Assembly (NCBI RefSeq): GCF_003970675.1 | Contig: NZ_CP034562.1 | Location: forward strand, 2,356,001-2,420,000 | Reading direction: 5' to 3' | Source: Flammeovirga pectinis | GTDB lineage: Bacteria; Bacteroidota; Bacteroidia; Cytophagales; Flammeovirgaceae | DNA length: 64,000 bases | Part shown: in pieces, positions 47,612-55,830 of the stretch | Position numbering within the stretch: the stretch's first letter is position 1 | Layout of the letters: every line of letters starts with the position of its first letter | The notes under the pieces: model-generated | The model's database searches: none | What the model saw: only the letters and a program-made list of their open reading frames with translations | What the model was told of the DNA's origin: nothing | Program-made: the position numbers and the translations under genes

Positions 47612-48715
47612 TTAATCAATCTCTTTGAAAGTTTTCAATTGTGCTTCCATTTCACGAACTAATTCTCTTTTTTTCATTCCAGGAGCATAAATAAAACCTT
47701 CTACATAATATAAATAGCTTCCAGTTTTGTCTGTAAAAGTATAACTAACAAAAGGTCCACCCATAGAAATATTGTTCGTTTTCCATAGCCCTCTTAACTC
47801 AATAGCTAAACGTCCATCAATTTTCACTTTTTGAACTTCAGGTCTCACTTTATCCTCTGTTACAACAAAAGATTCAGCGTTACTAGGGTCTCCGTACAAA
47901 TACTGCTTTGCTATTTTATCTCTAAACTTTAATATCTCTTCTTCAGAGAATTGTTTCTGATCTGTATATGGTACTTTCACAATAAACACATTATTATCAA
48001 AACTTAGTTCTGGATGACGTAGCCATAAAAAGTTATCATCATTTTCTGCTACTTTATACCCATCTAATAAATGCATGCTCACCTTTAATTCTCTTCTTAA
48101 AAAAGAATCTGTTGATTTGCTATATTCTTTCTTCAATCTTTTTTGAAGATTAATTGTCTCTAAATCATTAAAAGGCTCACTTAAAGCATATTGATTTTCT
48201 GGTTTTGATAAAATCTCTTTTAATTCCGCTTCTGTATTTGCAAATAAAAGCACTACTGTTTGTCCTTGCGCCCAAGCATCTGTTTTAACAAAAAAGAATT
48301 TATCAGATTTTTTTAAACTTTGGATAACACCATCACCAAAAAAAGATCTTAATACTGCAGCTTCACGTCCTTTTTGATCAAAAGTTGTCACAATTAATAC
48401 ATTACGTGCTTGACGTAATATACTGTTAAAACCTGAAGGTCTAACCTGTGTTACTGTAAATTGAGGTTCTTCTTGTGGCAAAACACCTCTAGTTCTTCCT
48501 AATACAGTTCTATATAATTCTCCTCCAACACTTTTATCTGGTAACCATTGAGCAGAATCTATAACTAAAACCATCTCTCCTGCTTTACCTTTAGCTGAAG
48601 GCAAATAAGACTTTTGAAAATCACTATCCGCACCTTCATTATTAGAACATGAGCTTATAAAGGTTAGGGCAAACACTCCCAAAAGGAGCAATAGACTTGA
48701 TGTTATTTTTTTCAT
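47612..48715 (-). CDS. DUF4837 lipoprotein
   Basis: 367 residues from the ATG at 48715. The frame is open 33 codons earlier but would overlap the upstream YheT gene, and this Met starts a proper lipoprotein signal (TSSLLLLLGVFALTFISSC, Cys23). The body matches the Bacteroidota DUF4837 family: KAGEMVLVIDSAQW, LPQEEPQFTVTQVRPSGFN, FDQKGREAAV and a C-terminal WKTNNISMGGPFVSYTF. Function is unknown; the family is restricted to Bacteroidota as far as I know. It lies in the run that ends with ruvA and sprA, 23 bases after the YheT gene. Confidence 0.85.
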   Translation of the reverse strand: MKKITSSLLLLLGVFALTFISSCSNNEGADSDFQKSYLPSAKGKAGEMVLVIDSAQWLPDKSVGGELYRTVLGRTRGVLPQEEPQFTVTQVRPSGFNSILRQARNVLIVTTFDQKGREAAVLRSFFGDGVIQSLKKSDKFFFVKTDAWAQGQTVVLLFANTEAELKEILSKPENQYALSEPFNDLETINLQKRLKKEYSKSTDSFLRRELKVSMHLLDGYKVAENDDNFLWLRHPELSFDNNVFIVKVPYTDQKQFSEEEILKFRDKIAKQYLYGDPSNAESFVVTEDKVRPEVQKVKIDGRLAIELRGLWKTNNISMGGPFVSYTFTDKTGSYLYYVEGFIYAPGMKKRELVREMEAQLKTFKEID

Positions 48716-48738
48716 ATTATGGTATAGTTTATCAAAGT

Positions 48739-49707
48739 TTATAATGATGATTGAGCGTTTAAAAATTCCAGACTTCGAATCTCTGCATAAGTAAATTGTG
48801 AATTTACAATGCAAAAACCAACATGTCCGCCATTTTTCGGCATCTCTAGATAGATATTATCACACGTTTTAACAAATTCTATTGGATAGCTTTTTTCTGT
48901 AAGAAATGGATCATTCTTAGCATTTAAGATCAGAACTGGTTTTTCTATCTTATCCATTCTTCTTTCTACACTAGCATTATAATAGAAATCATGAGCATTT
49001 TTAAACCCGTGTAATGGAGCTGTGTAATTTTCATCAAAGCCTCTAAGTGATTTAATTTGTTCGTTTAATAGAGGCGATGCATCTAATTCGGGTATATATT
49101 TACTTTTTGCAATAACTTTCTTTTTCAGCTTCTTAAAGAATTTTTGATTATAAAAACTTTTAGATTTCTTTTCTAATTCATCACTACTAGAAATTAAATC
49201 AATTGGTGTTGATACGGCTACTGCTCCAATTATCTTTTGAGTTGGAAATTTTTTGGTTCCTAATGCATTCATTGAGATAGCCCCACCCATACTAAATCCA
49301 ACTAAAGCTATTTCTTGATACCCTCTTTCTATTGCTTTATCAACAACTAATTTAAAGTCTTCAACATCCCCGTGGTGGTAAAATCTAGGTAATTTATTTA
49401 GTTCACCACTACAAGATCTACAGTTCCAAGCAAGTGCGTCCCAATTATTATTATTAAATAATTTAGCTATGCCTTTACAATAATGACGGTCTGCTCCACC
49501 TTCTAAACCATGAGAGATTATTACAATTCTTTTATTATTCTGGCAAGACCAATCGAAGTCTAAAAAGTCTTTATCTGGTGTAGTAATTCTTTCTCTTTTA
49601 TACTCAACATCATCAATATTTCTTTGTAATGATGGTAGAATAGTTTGCAGATGACCATTAAAATGCCAAAAAGGCGTTTTTAATTTTATTGATTTTAATA
49701 ATGGCAT
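48739..49707 (-). CDS. YheT-family alpha/beta hydrolase
   Basis: 322 residues. The start region WHFNGHLQTILPSL is diagnostic of the YheT/COG0429 family. The hydrolase core has ISHGLEGGADRHY, the nucleophile elbow LVGFSMGGA (Ser139), ILNAKNDPFL (acid) and NGGHVGFC (His). Members act on unknown esters in the cytoplasm. Its ATG directly follows the stop codon of the DUF1573 gene, so translation is probably coupled. Confidence 0.88.
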   Translation of the reverse strand: MPLLKSIKLKTPFWHFNGHLQTILPSLQRNIDDVEYKRERITTPDKDFLDFDWSCQNNKRIVIISHGLEGGADRHYCKGIAKLFNNNNWDALAWNCRSCSGELNKLPRFYHHGDVEDFKLVVDKAIERGYQEIALVGFSMGGAISMNALGTKKFPTQKIIGAVAVSTPIDLISSSDELEKKSKSFYNQKFFKKLKKKVIAKSKYIPELDASPLLNEQIKSLRGFDENYTAPLHGFKNAHDFYYNASVERRMDKIEKPVLILNAKNDPFLTEKSYPIEFVKTCDNIYLEMPKNGGHVGFCIVNSQFTYAEIRSLEFLNAQSSL

Positions 49708-50451
49708 TTAATCATTTACTACTGTTTGAAGACGAAACATTAGGGTTCTTTCGTCAGTATTTATTTTCAAGTAATGCAATTGATTACCTATATCAGAAAA
49801 GTCAATTTTTAAAGGTAAAGACATGATGTAACCTTTTGGGATCGTTCTTGGTAATTGAATAGTTTCTATTCTCAACCCTTTCATATCAAAAGATTCTATT
49901 ATTAAAGCTTTTTCTCCAAGATTAGAAATATATAATGGTATTGTTCTAAGTTCATTTTCCCTGCCTTTTACCTTCAAGGAATACGCTGATAAAATCGGAA
50001 TAGACTTCTGAGAATCTTTCCAATTAATTGCTACCTCTTCACTTATAGACACCTCTTTCTTAGTATTCGCAATCTCTCCTTCTAAAGTAACAGTGTATTG
50101 TGGTATTTTAGAGTCTGTTAGTACGATTATACTTCTGTAAAAAGGCGTTTCCCCTATTGTAGGCTTAAAGTTTACTGATAAGATAGCTTCTTCTCCTACT
50201 GCTAATGCGTTAGAAGAAAATTTAGCAGACGAACAACCACAGTCAGTACTTACTCTAAGTAACTTCAGTGTATCCGTACCAATATTTTTAATTGGAATTG
50301 ATATTTTATATTCAATAGAAGCGTCAACTTTTCCTAGTTGTATGGCTTGTTGTGCAAATTTCAATACTCCATTTCCTGCAATAAGTGGAGAAGTAAGAAA
50401 AGTAAAATAAATAATGAATAAACAGTTAATAAAATATTTTTCTTTCGACAC
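49708..50451 (-). CDS. Exported DUF1573-family protein
   Basis: 247 residues. It has a signal peptide (FINCLFIIYFTFLTSPLIAG). The first half is a DUF1573 Ig-like domain: LKFAQQAIQLGKVDASIEYKISIPIKNIG, with the characteristic VSTDCGCSSAKFS and VNFKPTIGETPFYRSIIV. A second similar beta domain follows (about 140-245). The family is abundant in Bacteroidota and exported, with no defined reaction. Its first 26 bases overlap the end of the exonuclease gene, and its stop abuts the YheT start, so the genes form a tight operon. Confidence 0.85.
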   Translation of the reverse strand: MSKEKYFINCLFIIYFTFLTSPLIAGNGVLKFAQQAIQLGKVDASIEYKISIPIKNIGTDTLKLLRVSTDCGCSSAKFSSNALAVGEEAILSVNFKPTIGETPFYRSIIVLTDSKIPQYTVTLEGEIANTKKEVSISEEVAINWKDSQKSIPILSAYSLKVKGRENELRTIPLYISNLGEKALIIESFDMKGLRIETIQLPRTIPKGYIMSLPLKIDFSDIGNQLHYLKINTDERTLMFRLQTVVND

Positions 50452-51802
50452 CTTTCTTTTTTCTTAAAATGCCACGTATAATTTTATTTACATCAGCATT
50501 ATCATTGTACTTTTTGATTACACTTTTCATTTCTTCTGTAGAGTACTCTTCATTGATATCGATATAACCGAAACCTCTATAAATACCCCTTGCTATCTGA
50601 ACAACGGCTTTTTCTTTTTCGTTTCTACCTTTATCAATAATAAACATATTTGGTACGCCGTAACTAAAACGCATTGCTGCAGTTTTTGCTCTTTCGTTAT
50701 ATTGTTCTGGAGTTTCTTCTCCAATACAAGCACCATTACATGTTTTTAATTGATATCTAAAACATGCCTTTGAACTATTATCGATACCACAAAGTTTCTG
50801 ACAAAGAGCATTTTTATCTACCATTCTATCTAGAATCTTCTCAGCTTCTTTTCTTGAGAATGTTGTTGTTATCGGGTAATCTCCGTCTGCTAAAGGTGCT
50901 ATTTTAAACGTATAATAGCCTTCATCATTAGTACTTTGATATATACCAAAATAAGTTTTTGTTCTTCTTTGTGCTCTATTGTACTTAGGAAGGTGTTTCT
51001 TGATTTCGTCTGACTCTTGTAATAACGCTACAAGTTCACTACCCGTTACTTCATAAGTTACATCTCTTACTTCATCAGCCATTTTAATAGCCCTTGGAGT
51101 TGTCTTATTAGAAAGATGTTGAAGTATTCTTTTTCTTATATTTTTACTTTTACCAATATAAATCAGGTCTTTATCTTCATTATAAAGATAATACACTCCT
51201 GTTTCTTCTGGTAAAGCATCTATTTGTTCTCTTGATAATTGATAATGCTTTTTACTACTGTAAACATCATAATCAGTCATTTCTTCAATTATTTCTTCTG
51301 CATTATCCTGCTTCAATAATAACTGAAATAGTTTTGCTGTTGCCTCAGTATCACCTATGGCTCTATGTCGCTTGTTATGCGGAATACCTATTTCATCACA
51401 AAGTTTACCTAAACTATATGATTTCATATCAGGAATTAACCTTCTTGACAATTCAACTGTGCAAATCGAATTACGTCTGTACTTAAATCCTAATTCAGCA
51501 AATTCATCTTTCACAAAATTATAGTCGAAGTCGGCGTTATGTGCCACAAAAACACATCCTTTTGTCACTTCCACGATATCTTTTGCAATCTCAAAGAATT
51601 TAGGTGCATTTTTAACCATAGAATTTCTTATTCCAGTTAAACCTGCAATAAAAGGTGGTATACCCATTTCCGGGTTCACAAAAGATTCGTATCGATTTAC
51701 CTCAATACCATCTTCTAATACTATAATTGCAACCTCTATAATTTTTCCGCCTTGAGCTACCGAACCTCCTGTAGTTTCAAGATCTATAACAGCATACTTC
51801 AT
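50426..51802 (-). CDS. DEDD exonuclease fused to UvrC-like GIY-YIG nuclease with iron-sulfur cysteines
   Basis: 458 residues. Residues 1-165 are a DnaQ-type 3'-5' exonuclease (AVIDLETTGG with Asp7 and Glu9; FVAHNADFDY; HRAIGDTEAT). Residues about 195-280 are a GIY-YIG nuclease (ETGVYYLYNEDKDLIYIGKSKNIRKRI). After that a cysteine set, C-GIDNSSKA-C-FRYQLKT-C-NGA-C, matches the four cysteines that hold the iron-sulfur cluster in UvrC. The C-terminal UvrC nuclease half is absent. This resembles the exonuclease/Cho-like family proposed to act in DNA repair. It is the first gene of the run leading to sprA. A TAGCTTTG element sits only 8 bases before the ATG. Confidence 0.88.
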   Translation of the reverse strand: MKYAVIDLETTGGSVAQGGKIIEVAIIVLEDGIEVNRYESFVNPEMGIPPFIAGLTGIRNSMVKNAPKFFEIAKDIVEVTKGCVFVAHNADFDYNFVKDEFAELGFKYRRNSICTVELSRRLIPDMKSYSLGKLCDEIGIPHNKRHRAIGDTEATAKLFQLLLKQDNAEEIIEEMTDYDVYSSKKHYQLSREQIDALPEETGVYYLYNEDKDLIYIGKSKNIRKRILQHLSNKTTPRAIKMADEVRDVTYEVTGSELVALLQESDEIKKHLPKYNRAQRRTKTYFGIYQSTNDEGYYTFKIAPLADGDYPITTTFSRKEAEKILDRMVDKNALCQKLCGIDNSSKACFRYQLKTCNGACIGEETPEQYNERAKTAAMRFSYGVPNMFIIDKGRNEKEKAVVQIARGIYRGFGYIDINEEYSTEEMKSVIKKYNDNADVNKIIRGILRKKKGVERKIFY

Positions 51803-51809
51803 AAGGAGG

Positions 51810-51817
51810 CAAAGCTA
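51810..51817 (-). promoter_or_regulatory. -7 element directly before the exonuclease gene
   Basis: The minus strand reads TAGCTTTG, an exact TAnnTTTG match, ending 7 bases before the ATG. Transcription would start almost at the start codon, which would make the mRNA of this operon leaderless or nearly so. Confidence 0.35.
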
Positions 51818-51848
51818 ATAAAAAAAGCATTCTTTTTAGGAATGCTTT
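51818..51848 (-). terminator. Terminator of the EEP-family gene
   Basis: AAAGCATTC (51824-51832) and GAATGCTTT (51840-51848) pair perfectly with a 7-base loop and are followed by U on the minus strand. Confidence 0.8.
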
Positions 51849-51854
51849 TAGGTA

Positions 51855-52853
51855 TTATTTTATTTTTTTTAATCTTAATTTGGTATAAACGGGAAAGTGA
51901 TCTGAGACTTGTCCAAATTCTTCTAACACATCCCATTCAACAACCTCAAAATGAGCAGTAGAAAAGAAGATAAAATCCAATTGCTCAATTGCCTTATCTG
52001 TAGGGTACGTTAACGTAGATGCCTTTGCTAGATTTTCTTTTTTACACATTGCTCCAATTCTATCATCCTCATAAAATTTCAAAACACCTGCATTATCATA
52101 CCTAGGATCACTATTAAAATCACCAACCATTACAACTGGCATTTTTTCAGAAATTCTCAAAAACCAATCTTTCAGAAATTCTATTTGTTTTACTCTTGTG
52201 TTGTGATCAAATGCTTCTGTATGAACATTAAAAAACATTACTTCTTGCTCTCCTACTTTAATTTTGATTCTTTCAGCCAACCGATCTAGATACATAGAAG
52301 AGTAATAATAAGGTTGACTTCTCACTCTTGATAATTCTACTCTTTCGTGCTCTTCAATTGGATAATTTGATAAAACAGCTTGACCACTTAACATCTTACC
52401 AAAATGTACTGTAGGAGGAAAATAAGGAAAAGGTACATATTTTTTATCCCAGTTTACAGACATTGCACCACTTCTAAAATCAAGTGCATTTCCGATTACA
52501 TCAAATTGATCAACTTTATACGACCTACTTCCTCCAAAATCTATTTCTTGAAGAGCTAAGAGGTCTACTTTATATTTTTTAAAATGAGAGAGAACATCTG
52601 TCATATTCTTCTGATAAAACTCTTTTGTAGGTCTTACAGAAGTATTATTAGTCATACCAGATAGATATCCAATATTATAGGATATTATTGATAACGTAGA
52701 ATCTGAAACAGCTTTTTGATCTATTCTAAAATTTCTTATTTGTGCATAGTCATTTTTGTCCCAATTTGGTGACTTTGCCCAGAAAAAGAACAGTACAATT
52801 AAGCCAATGATAATAAAGGTAGCTAACAGCACTTTTCGTATAATTTGTTTCAT
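51855..52853 (-). CDS. Membrane-anchored endonuclease/exonuclease/phosphatase-family protein
   Basis: 332 residues. An N-terminal hydrophobic anchor (LLATFIIIGLIVLFFFWA) is followed by the EEP fold: IISYNIGYL, LLALQEIDFGGS (catalytic Glu), VMVGDFNSDPRYD, TYPTDKAIEQLDFIFF and GQVSDHFPVYTKL (Asp-His). Members cleave phosphodiesters in DNA, RNA, sphingolipids or inositides; the anchor suggests it acts at the periplasmic face of the inner membrane, where a lipid or nucleotide substrate is more likely than DNA. Single-gene unit. Confidence 0.85.
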   Translation of the reverse strand: MKQIIRKVLLATFIIIGLIVLFFFWAKSPNWDKNDYAQIRNFRIDQKAVSDSTLSIISYNIGYLSGMTNNTSVRPTKEFYQKNMTDVLSHFKKYKVDLLALQEIDFGGSRSYKVDQFDVIGNALDFRSGAMSVNWDKKYVPFPYFPPTVHFGKMLSGQAVLSNYPIEEHERVELSRVRSQPYYYSSMYLDRLAERIKIKVGEQEVMFFNVHTEAFDHNTRVKQIEFLKDWFLRISEKMPVVMVGDFNSDPRYDNAGVLKFYEDDRIGAMCKKENLAKASTLTYPTDKAIEQLDFIFFSTAHFEVVEWDVLEEFGQVSDHFPVYTKLRLKKIK

Positions 52854-53035
52854 AATAATTTATAAAAAAGATACTCAATAATTATGGTTTTTCTTATCAA
52901 AAAAGGTTGATTGTTTATTTAATGCGAGTAATATCTCATTTTTTTTACTTAGAATATGCTTTTTACAAATAAAGAATTTATTTTACATCATTATATTTTT
53001 TAAATACTGAATACATCCTTTTTTTATAACGTGTG

Positions 53036-53515
53036 ATGGCTACAAATAACAGTGTCCTCTTTGTTTGCTTAGGCAATATTTGTCGATCTCCATTGGCAGA
53101 TGGTCTTATGATTCATGAAGTAAATAAAAGAGGAATTGCAGCTCAATTTAAAATCGATTCAGCAGGCACTTACGCAGGACATGCGGGAGAAAAAGCAGAT
53201 AAAAGAATGCGAAAAACAGCAGCAAATCACGGCGTAGAACTAAAGTCAATTGCTCGTCAATTTATAGTTGATGATTTTGACAAGTTTGAGCATATCGTTG
53301 TAATGGATGATAGTAATTTAAACAACGTTTTAAATTTAACTAGAAATGATTCTGACAGAAATAAAGTAATTAAATTAAGGTCATTTGATAACCAAAAGAG
53401 TGGCAAAGATGTAGACGATCCATATTATGGTGGCATCGCTGGATTTGATAATTGCTACAATGTTGTTTCAGAAAGCATAGTGAATTTTTTAAACAAACTA
53501 CTCGAACAAGATTAA
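53036..53515 (+). CDS. Low-molecular-weight protein-tyrosine phosphatase
   Basis: 159 residues from the ATG at 53036. A GTG one codon earlier is also open. The active-site loop is VCLGNICRS (CX5R: Cys11 to Arg17) near the N terminus. The general-acid Asp lies in DVDDPYYGG. It removes phosphate from tyrosine in proteins or small arylphosphates. The amidase gene begins 17 bases after its stop, a likely two-gene operon, though a functional link is not established. It resembles the Wzb/Etp phosphatases in size, but no capsule genes are near. Confidence 0.92.
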   Translation: MATNNSVLFVCLGNICRSPLADGLMIHEVNKRGIAAQFKIDSAGTYAGHAGEKADKRMRKTAANHGVELKSIARQFIVDDFDKFEHIVVMDDSNLNNVLNLTRNDSDRNKVIKLRSFDNQKSGKDVDDPYYGGIAGFDNCYNVVSESIVNFLNKLLEQD

Positions 53516-53532
53516 GTACCCCCATTAATTAA

Positions 53533-54450
53533 ATGAAAAAAATAGTACACATAACTTCAATAATACTTTTACTATTTATAATTACAGCATCCTTTGTGGA
53601 GGCCCAAAATCATAAAAAAAAGTTTATTGTTGTAATTGATCCTGGACATGGAGGCAAAGACCCAGGGAAACCAAGAGGGGTTGATAAACACAACCATGAA
53701 AAAGATCTTAACCTAATTATTGCACAACACCTAGGTAAACAGATACGAGATAATATGATTGATGTTCAAGTTTATTACACTAGAACATCTGATGTATACG
53801 TTACTTTAGACGATAGAGTAAAGTTTGCTGAAATTGCAGAGGCTGATTACTTTATTAGTGTACATAGTAATTCTAATCCAAACAAATGGATTATTGGTTC
53901 TAAAATTCATATTGACACAAATTCAGATTATGTTGGTAGGGCTTTAGCAAGTAATATCTTAGATACTATAGAACGTACTACCCCTTTAAAATCAAGAGGT
54001 ATAATGAATAAGGAAGATAGAGGTTATAACTTATATGTACTTAAACATTCAACTATGCCATCTATTTTAATTGAATGTGGTTTTCTTTCTAATAAGTATG
54101 AAAGCCTATATTTAAATTCTAAAAAAGGGCAATCTGAAATTGCAGAAGCAATATACAAAGGGTTTAATTCTTTCCACCGTAGTATATATACACCTTCATC
54201 AATAGAGAAAGACGCTTACAGTATTCAGATTCTTGCTACAAACAAAAAAGTTTCGAATACAAACCCTCAGTTTAAGAAATTAGCCAATGTCGGGCTATCA
54301 ATTCAAGAACATCATTTTATTAGAAATAATAAATCTGTTTATAAATATACTGTCGGGAGTGAAAATTCTTCTAATTCCGCTCAGCATTTAAAGAAACGAA
54401 TTAGACTACTTGGGTTTAAAGATGCATTCGTTGTATCTATCAAGAAGTAG
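53533..54450 (+). CDS. N-acetylmuramoyl-L-alanine amidase with C-terminal SPOR-like domain
   Basis: 305 residues. It has a signal peptide (HITSIILLLFIITASFVEAQN). The Amidase_3 domain (about 32-215) has VIDPGHGGKDPG with the first zinc His, a central Glu region in KDLNLIIAQHLG, ADYFISVHSNSNPN with a second His, and LIECGFLSNKYE with the catalytic Glu. Residues about 225-305 (YSIQILATNK... FKDAFVVSIKK) look like a SPOR peptidoglycan-binding fold. It cleaves peptides from glycan strands during cell separation. It shares an operon with the phosphatase gene. Confidence 0.92.
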   Translation: MKKIVHITSIILLLFIITASFVEAQNHKKKFIVVIDPGHGGKDPGKPRGVDKHNHEKDLNLIIAQHLGKQIRDNMIDVQVYYTRTSDVYVTLDDRVKFAEIAEADYFISVHSNSNPNKWIIGSKIHIDTNSDYVGRALASNILDTIERTTPLKSRGIMNKEDRGYNLYVLKHSTMPSILIECGFLSNKYESLYLNSKKGQSEIAEAIYKGFNSFHRSIYTPSSIEKDAYSIQILATNKKVSNTNPQFKKLANVGLSIQEHHFIRNNKSVYKYTVGSENSSNSAQHLKKRIRLLGFKDAFVVSIKK

Positions 54451-54478
54451 TAAATACTGACATAAATCAAATTATTTT

Positions 54479-54508
54479 AAGGAGAGATTGTAAAATCTCT
54501 CCTTTTTA
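54479..54508 (+). terminator. Terminator of the amidase gene
   Basis: AAGGAGAGATT (54479-54489) and AATCTCTCCTT (54494-54504) pair perfectly around a 4-base loop with a T-run. Confidence 0.88.
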
Positions 54509-54566
54509 TTTGCACTTTACATTCAGAAAAAATATAATTGTACTTTAAACGTATAAAAAACAAAAA

Positions 54567-54650
54567 ATGTCAAACTCAAATAACACATATACTCTATATG
54601 TTTTGATAGATCAGTTCTTTGATCCTTCTCAGTTATTGGCATTCTCATAA
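54567..54650 (+). CDS. Possible 27-residue leader peptide before arginase
   Basis: An ATG at 54567 opens a 27-codon frame ending TAA at 54650, with the translation MSNSNNTYTLYVLIDQFFDP followed by SQLLAFS. No run of one regulatory codon is seen. It is followed 30 bases later by a terminator-like hairpin (54681-54704) and then arginase at 54797. The gap 54451-54796 holds nothing else but the amidase terminator. Coding is not proven; the layout is the reason to list it. Confidence 0.25.
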   Translation: MSNSNNTYTLYVLIDQFFDPSQLLAFS

Positions 54651-54680
54651 TCTGCACACATCTTTCTTGGCCTTAAAATC

Positions 54681-54704
54681 GACTTTACATATAAAGTCAT
54701 TTTT
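54681..54704 (+). terminator. Terminator-like hairpin in the arginase leader (possible attenuator)
   Basis: GACTTTA (54681-54687) pairs with TAAAGTC (54692-54698) over a 4-base loop, followed by ATTTTTA. It lies about 95 bases before the arginase ATG, with no gene to end other than the 27-codon frame upstream. Confidence 0.4.
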
Positions 54705-54796
54705 ACTTACGCCCTATTAATTAATACTAATTATTTAGGAGCACACTCGCGTACACACTTACCACATACACATACCATATTTAACTACCAATTTAC

Positions 54797-55762
54797 ATGA
54801 ATGATATTAAGGTTTTAACAGTTCGATCTGAAATTGCAGCAGGAACTAGAGGAGCAGGAATGGGCATAGATGCATTAATTGTAGCTAGCTTAGGGCAGCA
54901 ATCTACTTTTTTTAATGAGAATACAATTCAAAATATTGACGATGTAAATAACATCCTTTTTAAAAACAACAATTTCCCTAATGCAAAACACATTGATGGG
55001 GTTTTAACTATGCTAAAAAGAGTAAGTAACAATACTTACGACACTCTTGCAAGTGGACAAACTCCTATTGTACTCGCTGGAGATCACTCCACAGCAGCAG
55101 GTACTATTTCTGGCATTAAACAAGCTTACCCAAACCAACGTCTTGGTGTAATATGGATAGATGCACATGCTGATTTCCACTCACCTTATACTACTCCTTC
55201 TGGAAATATGCATGGAATGCCTCTTTCTATGGTTACTTATGTTGATAATACTGAAGAAGGTGTAAACTCTCCTAGCTTAGAAACAGTTGAGTATTGGGAG
55301 GAAATAAAACAGGTAGGAACAAAAGAAGCGAAAGTTAGACCAGAAGATATTGTCTTTATTGGAGTTCGTGATACAGAAGGTCCTGAAGATGTCATTCTTG
55401 ACAAATTTGGAATTAGAAATATTTCTGTTGATGAAGTCCGTAAAAACGGCCCTGAGGTTATGGCTAATGATGCATTAAATATCTTAAAAGAATGTGATAT
55501 GATTTACATTTCTTTTGATGTAGACAGTATGGATCCTACTATTAGCAAAGGAACAGGGACACCCGTTGCTAATGGACTTACTGTTGAGGAAGCTCTAGCA
55601 ATTAATAAAACTTTAGTTGTTGACGAAAAAGTTGTTTGTTGGGAAATGGTAGAGGTTAACCCTACTTTAGATCAAAATAATATTATGGCCAATAATGCTT
55701 TTAAAATCTTAAACGAGACAGTAAAGTCATTAAAAGGTAAATCTATTTCATTGGTTGGATAA
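54797..55762 (+). CDS. Arginase (ureohydrolase family)
   Basis: 321 residues. All six manganese ligands can be placed: His97 in AGDHS, Asp122, His124 and Asp126 in IDAHADFHSP, and Asp241 and Asp243 in SFDVDSMDP. The HGMPLS stretch and EVNPTLDQNN also fit. Arginase gives ornithine and urea; agmatinase or formiminoglutamase are alternatives, but the GMGIDAL and SKGTGTPVANGLT segments favour arginase. It is cytoplasmic. It ends at a strong terminator and may be controlled by its leader. Confidence 0.87.
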   Translation: MNDIKVLTVRSEIAAGTRGAGMGIDALIVASLGQQSTFFNENTIQNIDDVNNILFKNNNFPNAKHIDGVLTMLKRVSNNTYDTLASGQTPIVLAGDHSTAAGTISGIKQAYPNQRLGVIWIDAHADFHSPYTTPSGNMHGMPLSMVTYVDNTEEGVNSPSLETVEYWEEIKQVGTKEAKVRPEDIVFIGVRDTEGPEDVILDKFGIRNISVDEVRKNGPEVMANDALNILKECDMIYISFDVDSMDPTISKGTGTPVANGLTVEEALAINKTLVVDEKVVCWEMVEVNPTLDQNNIMANNAFKILNETVKSLKGKSISLVG

Positions 55763-55778
55763 TAAATTTACGGCATTC

Positions 55779-55814
55779 AAAAAAGGCTTCCTTTCTAGAA
55801 AGGAAGCCTTTTTT
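55779..55814. terminator. Bidirectional terminator (perfect 36-bp palindrome)
   Basis: Positions 55779-55796 and 55797-55814 are perfect reverse complements (core GGCTTCC/GGAAGCC) with U-runs at both ends. It terminates arginase (+) and the repeat-protein gene (-). Confidence 0.92.
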
Positions 55815-55830
55815 GTATATGAATTTTTAA

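Noticed and set aside
48716-48814. Longer N terminus for the DUF4837 gene
   Set aside because: The extra 33 residues overlap the YheT gene and would bury the lipoprotein signal, so the ATG at 48715 was chosen.
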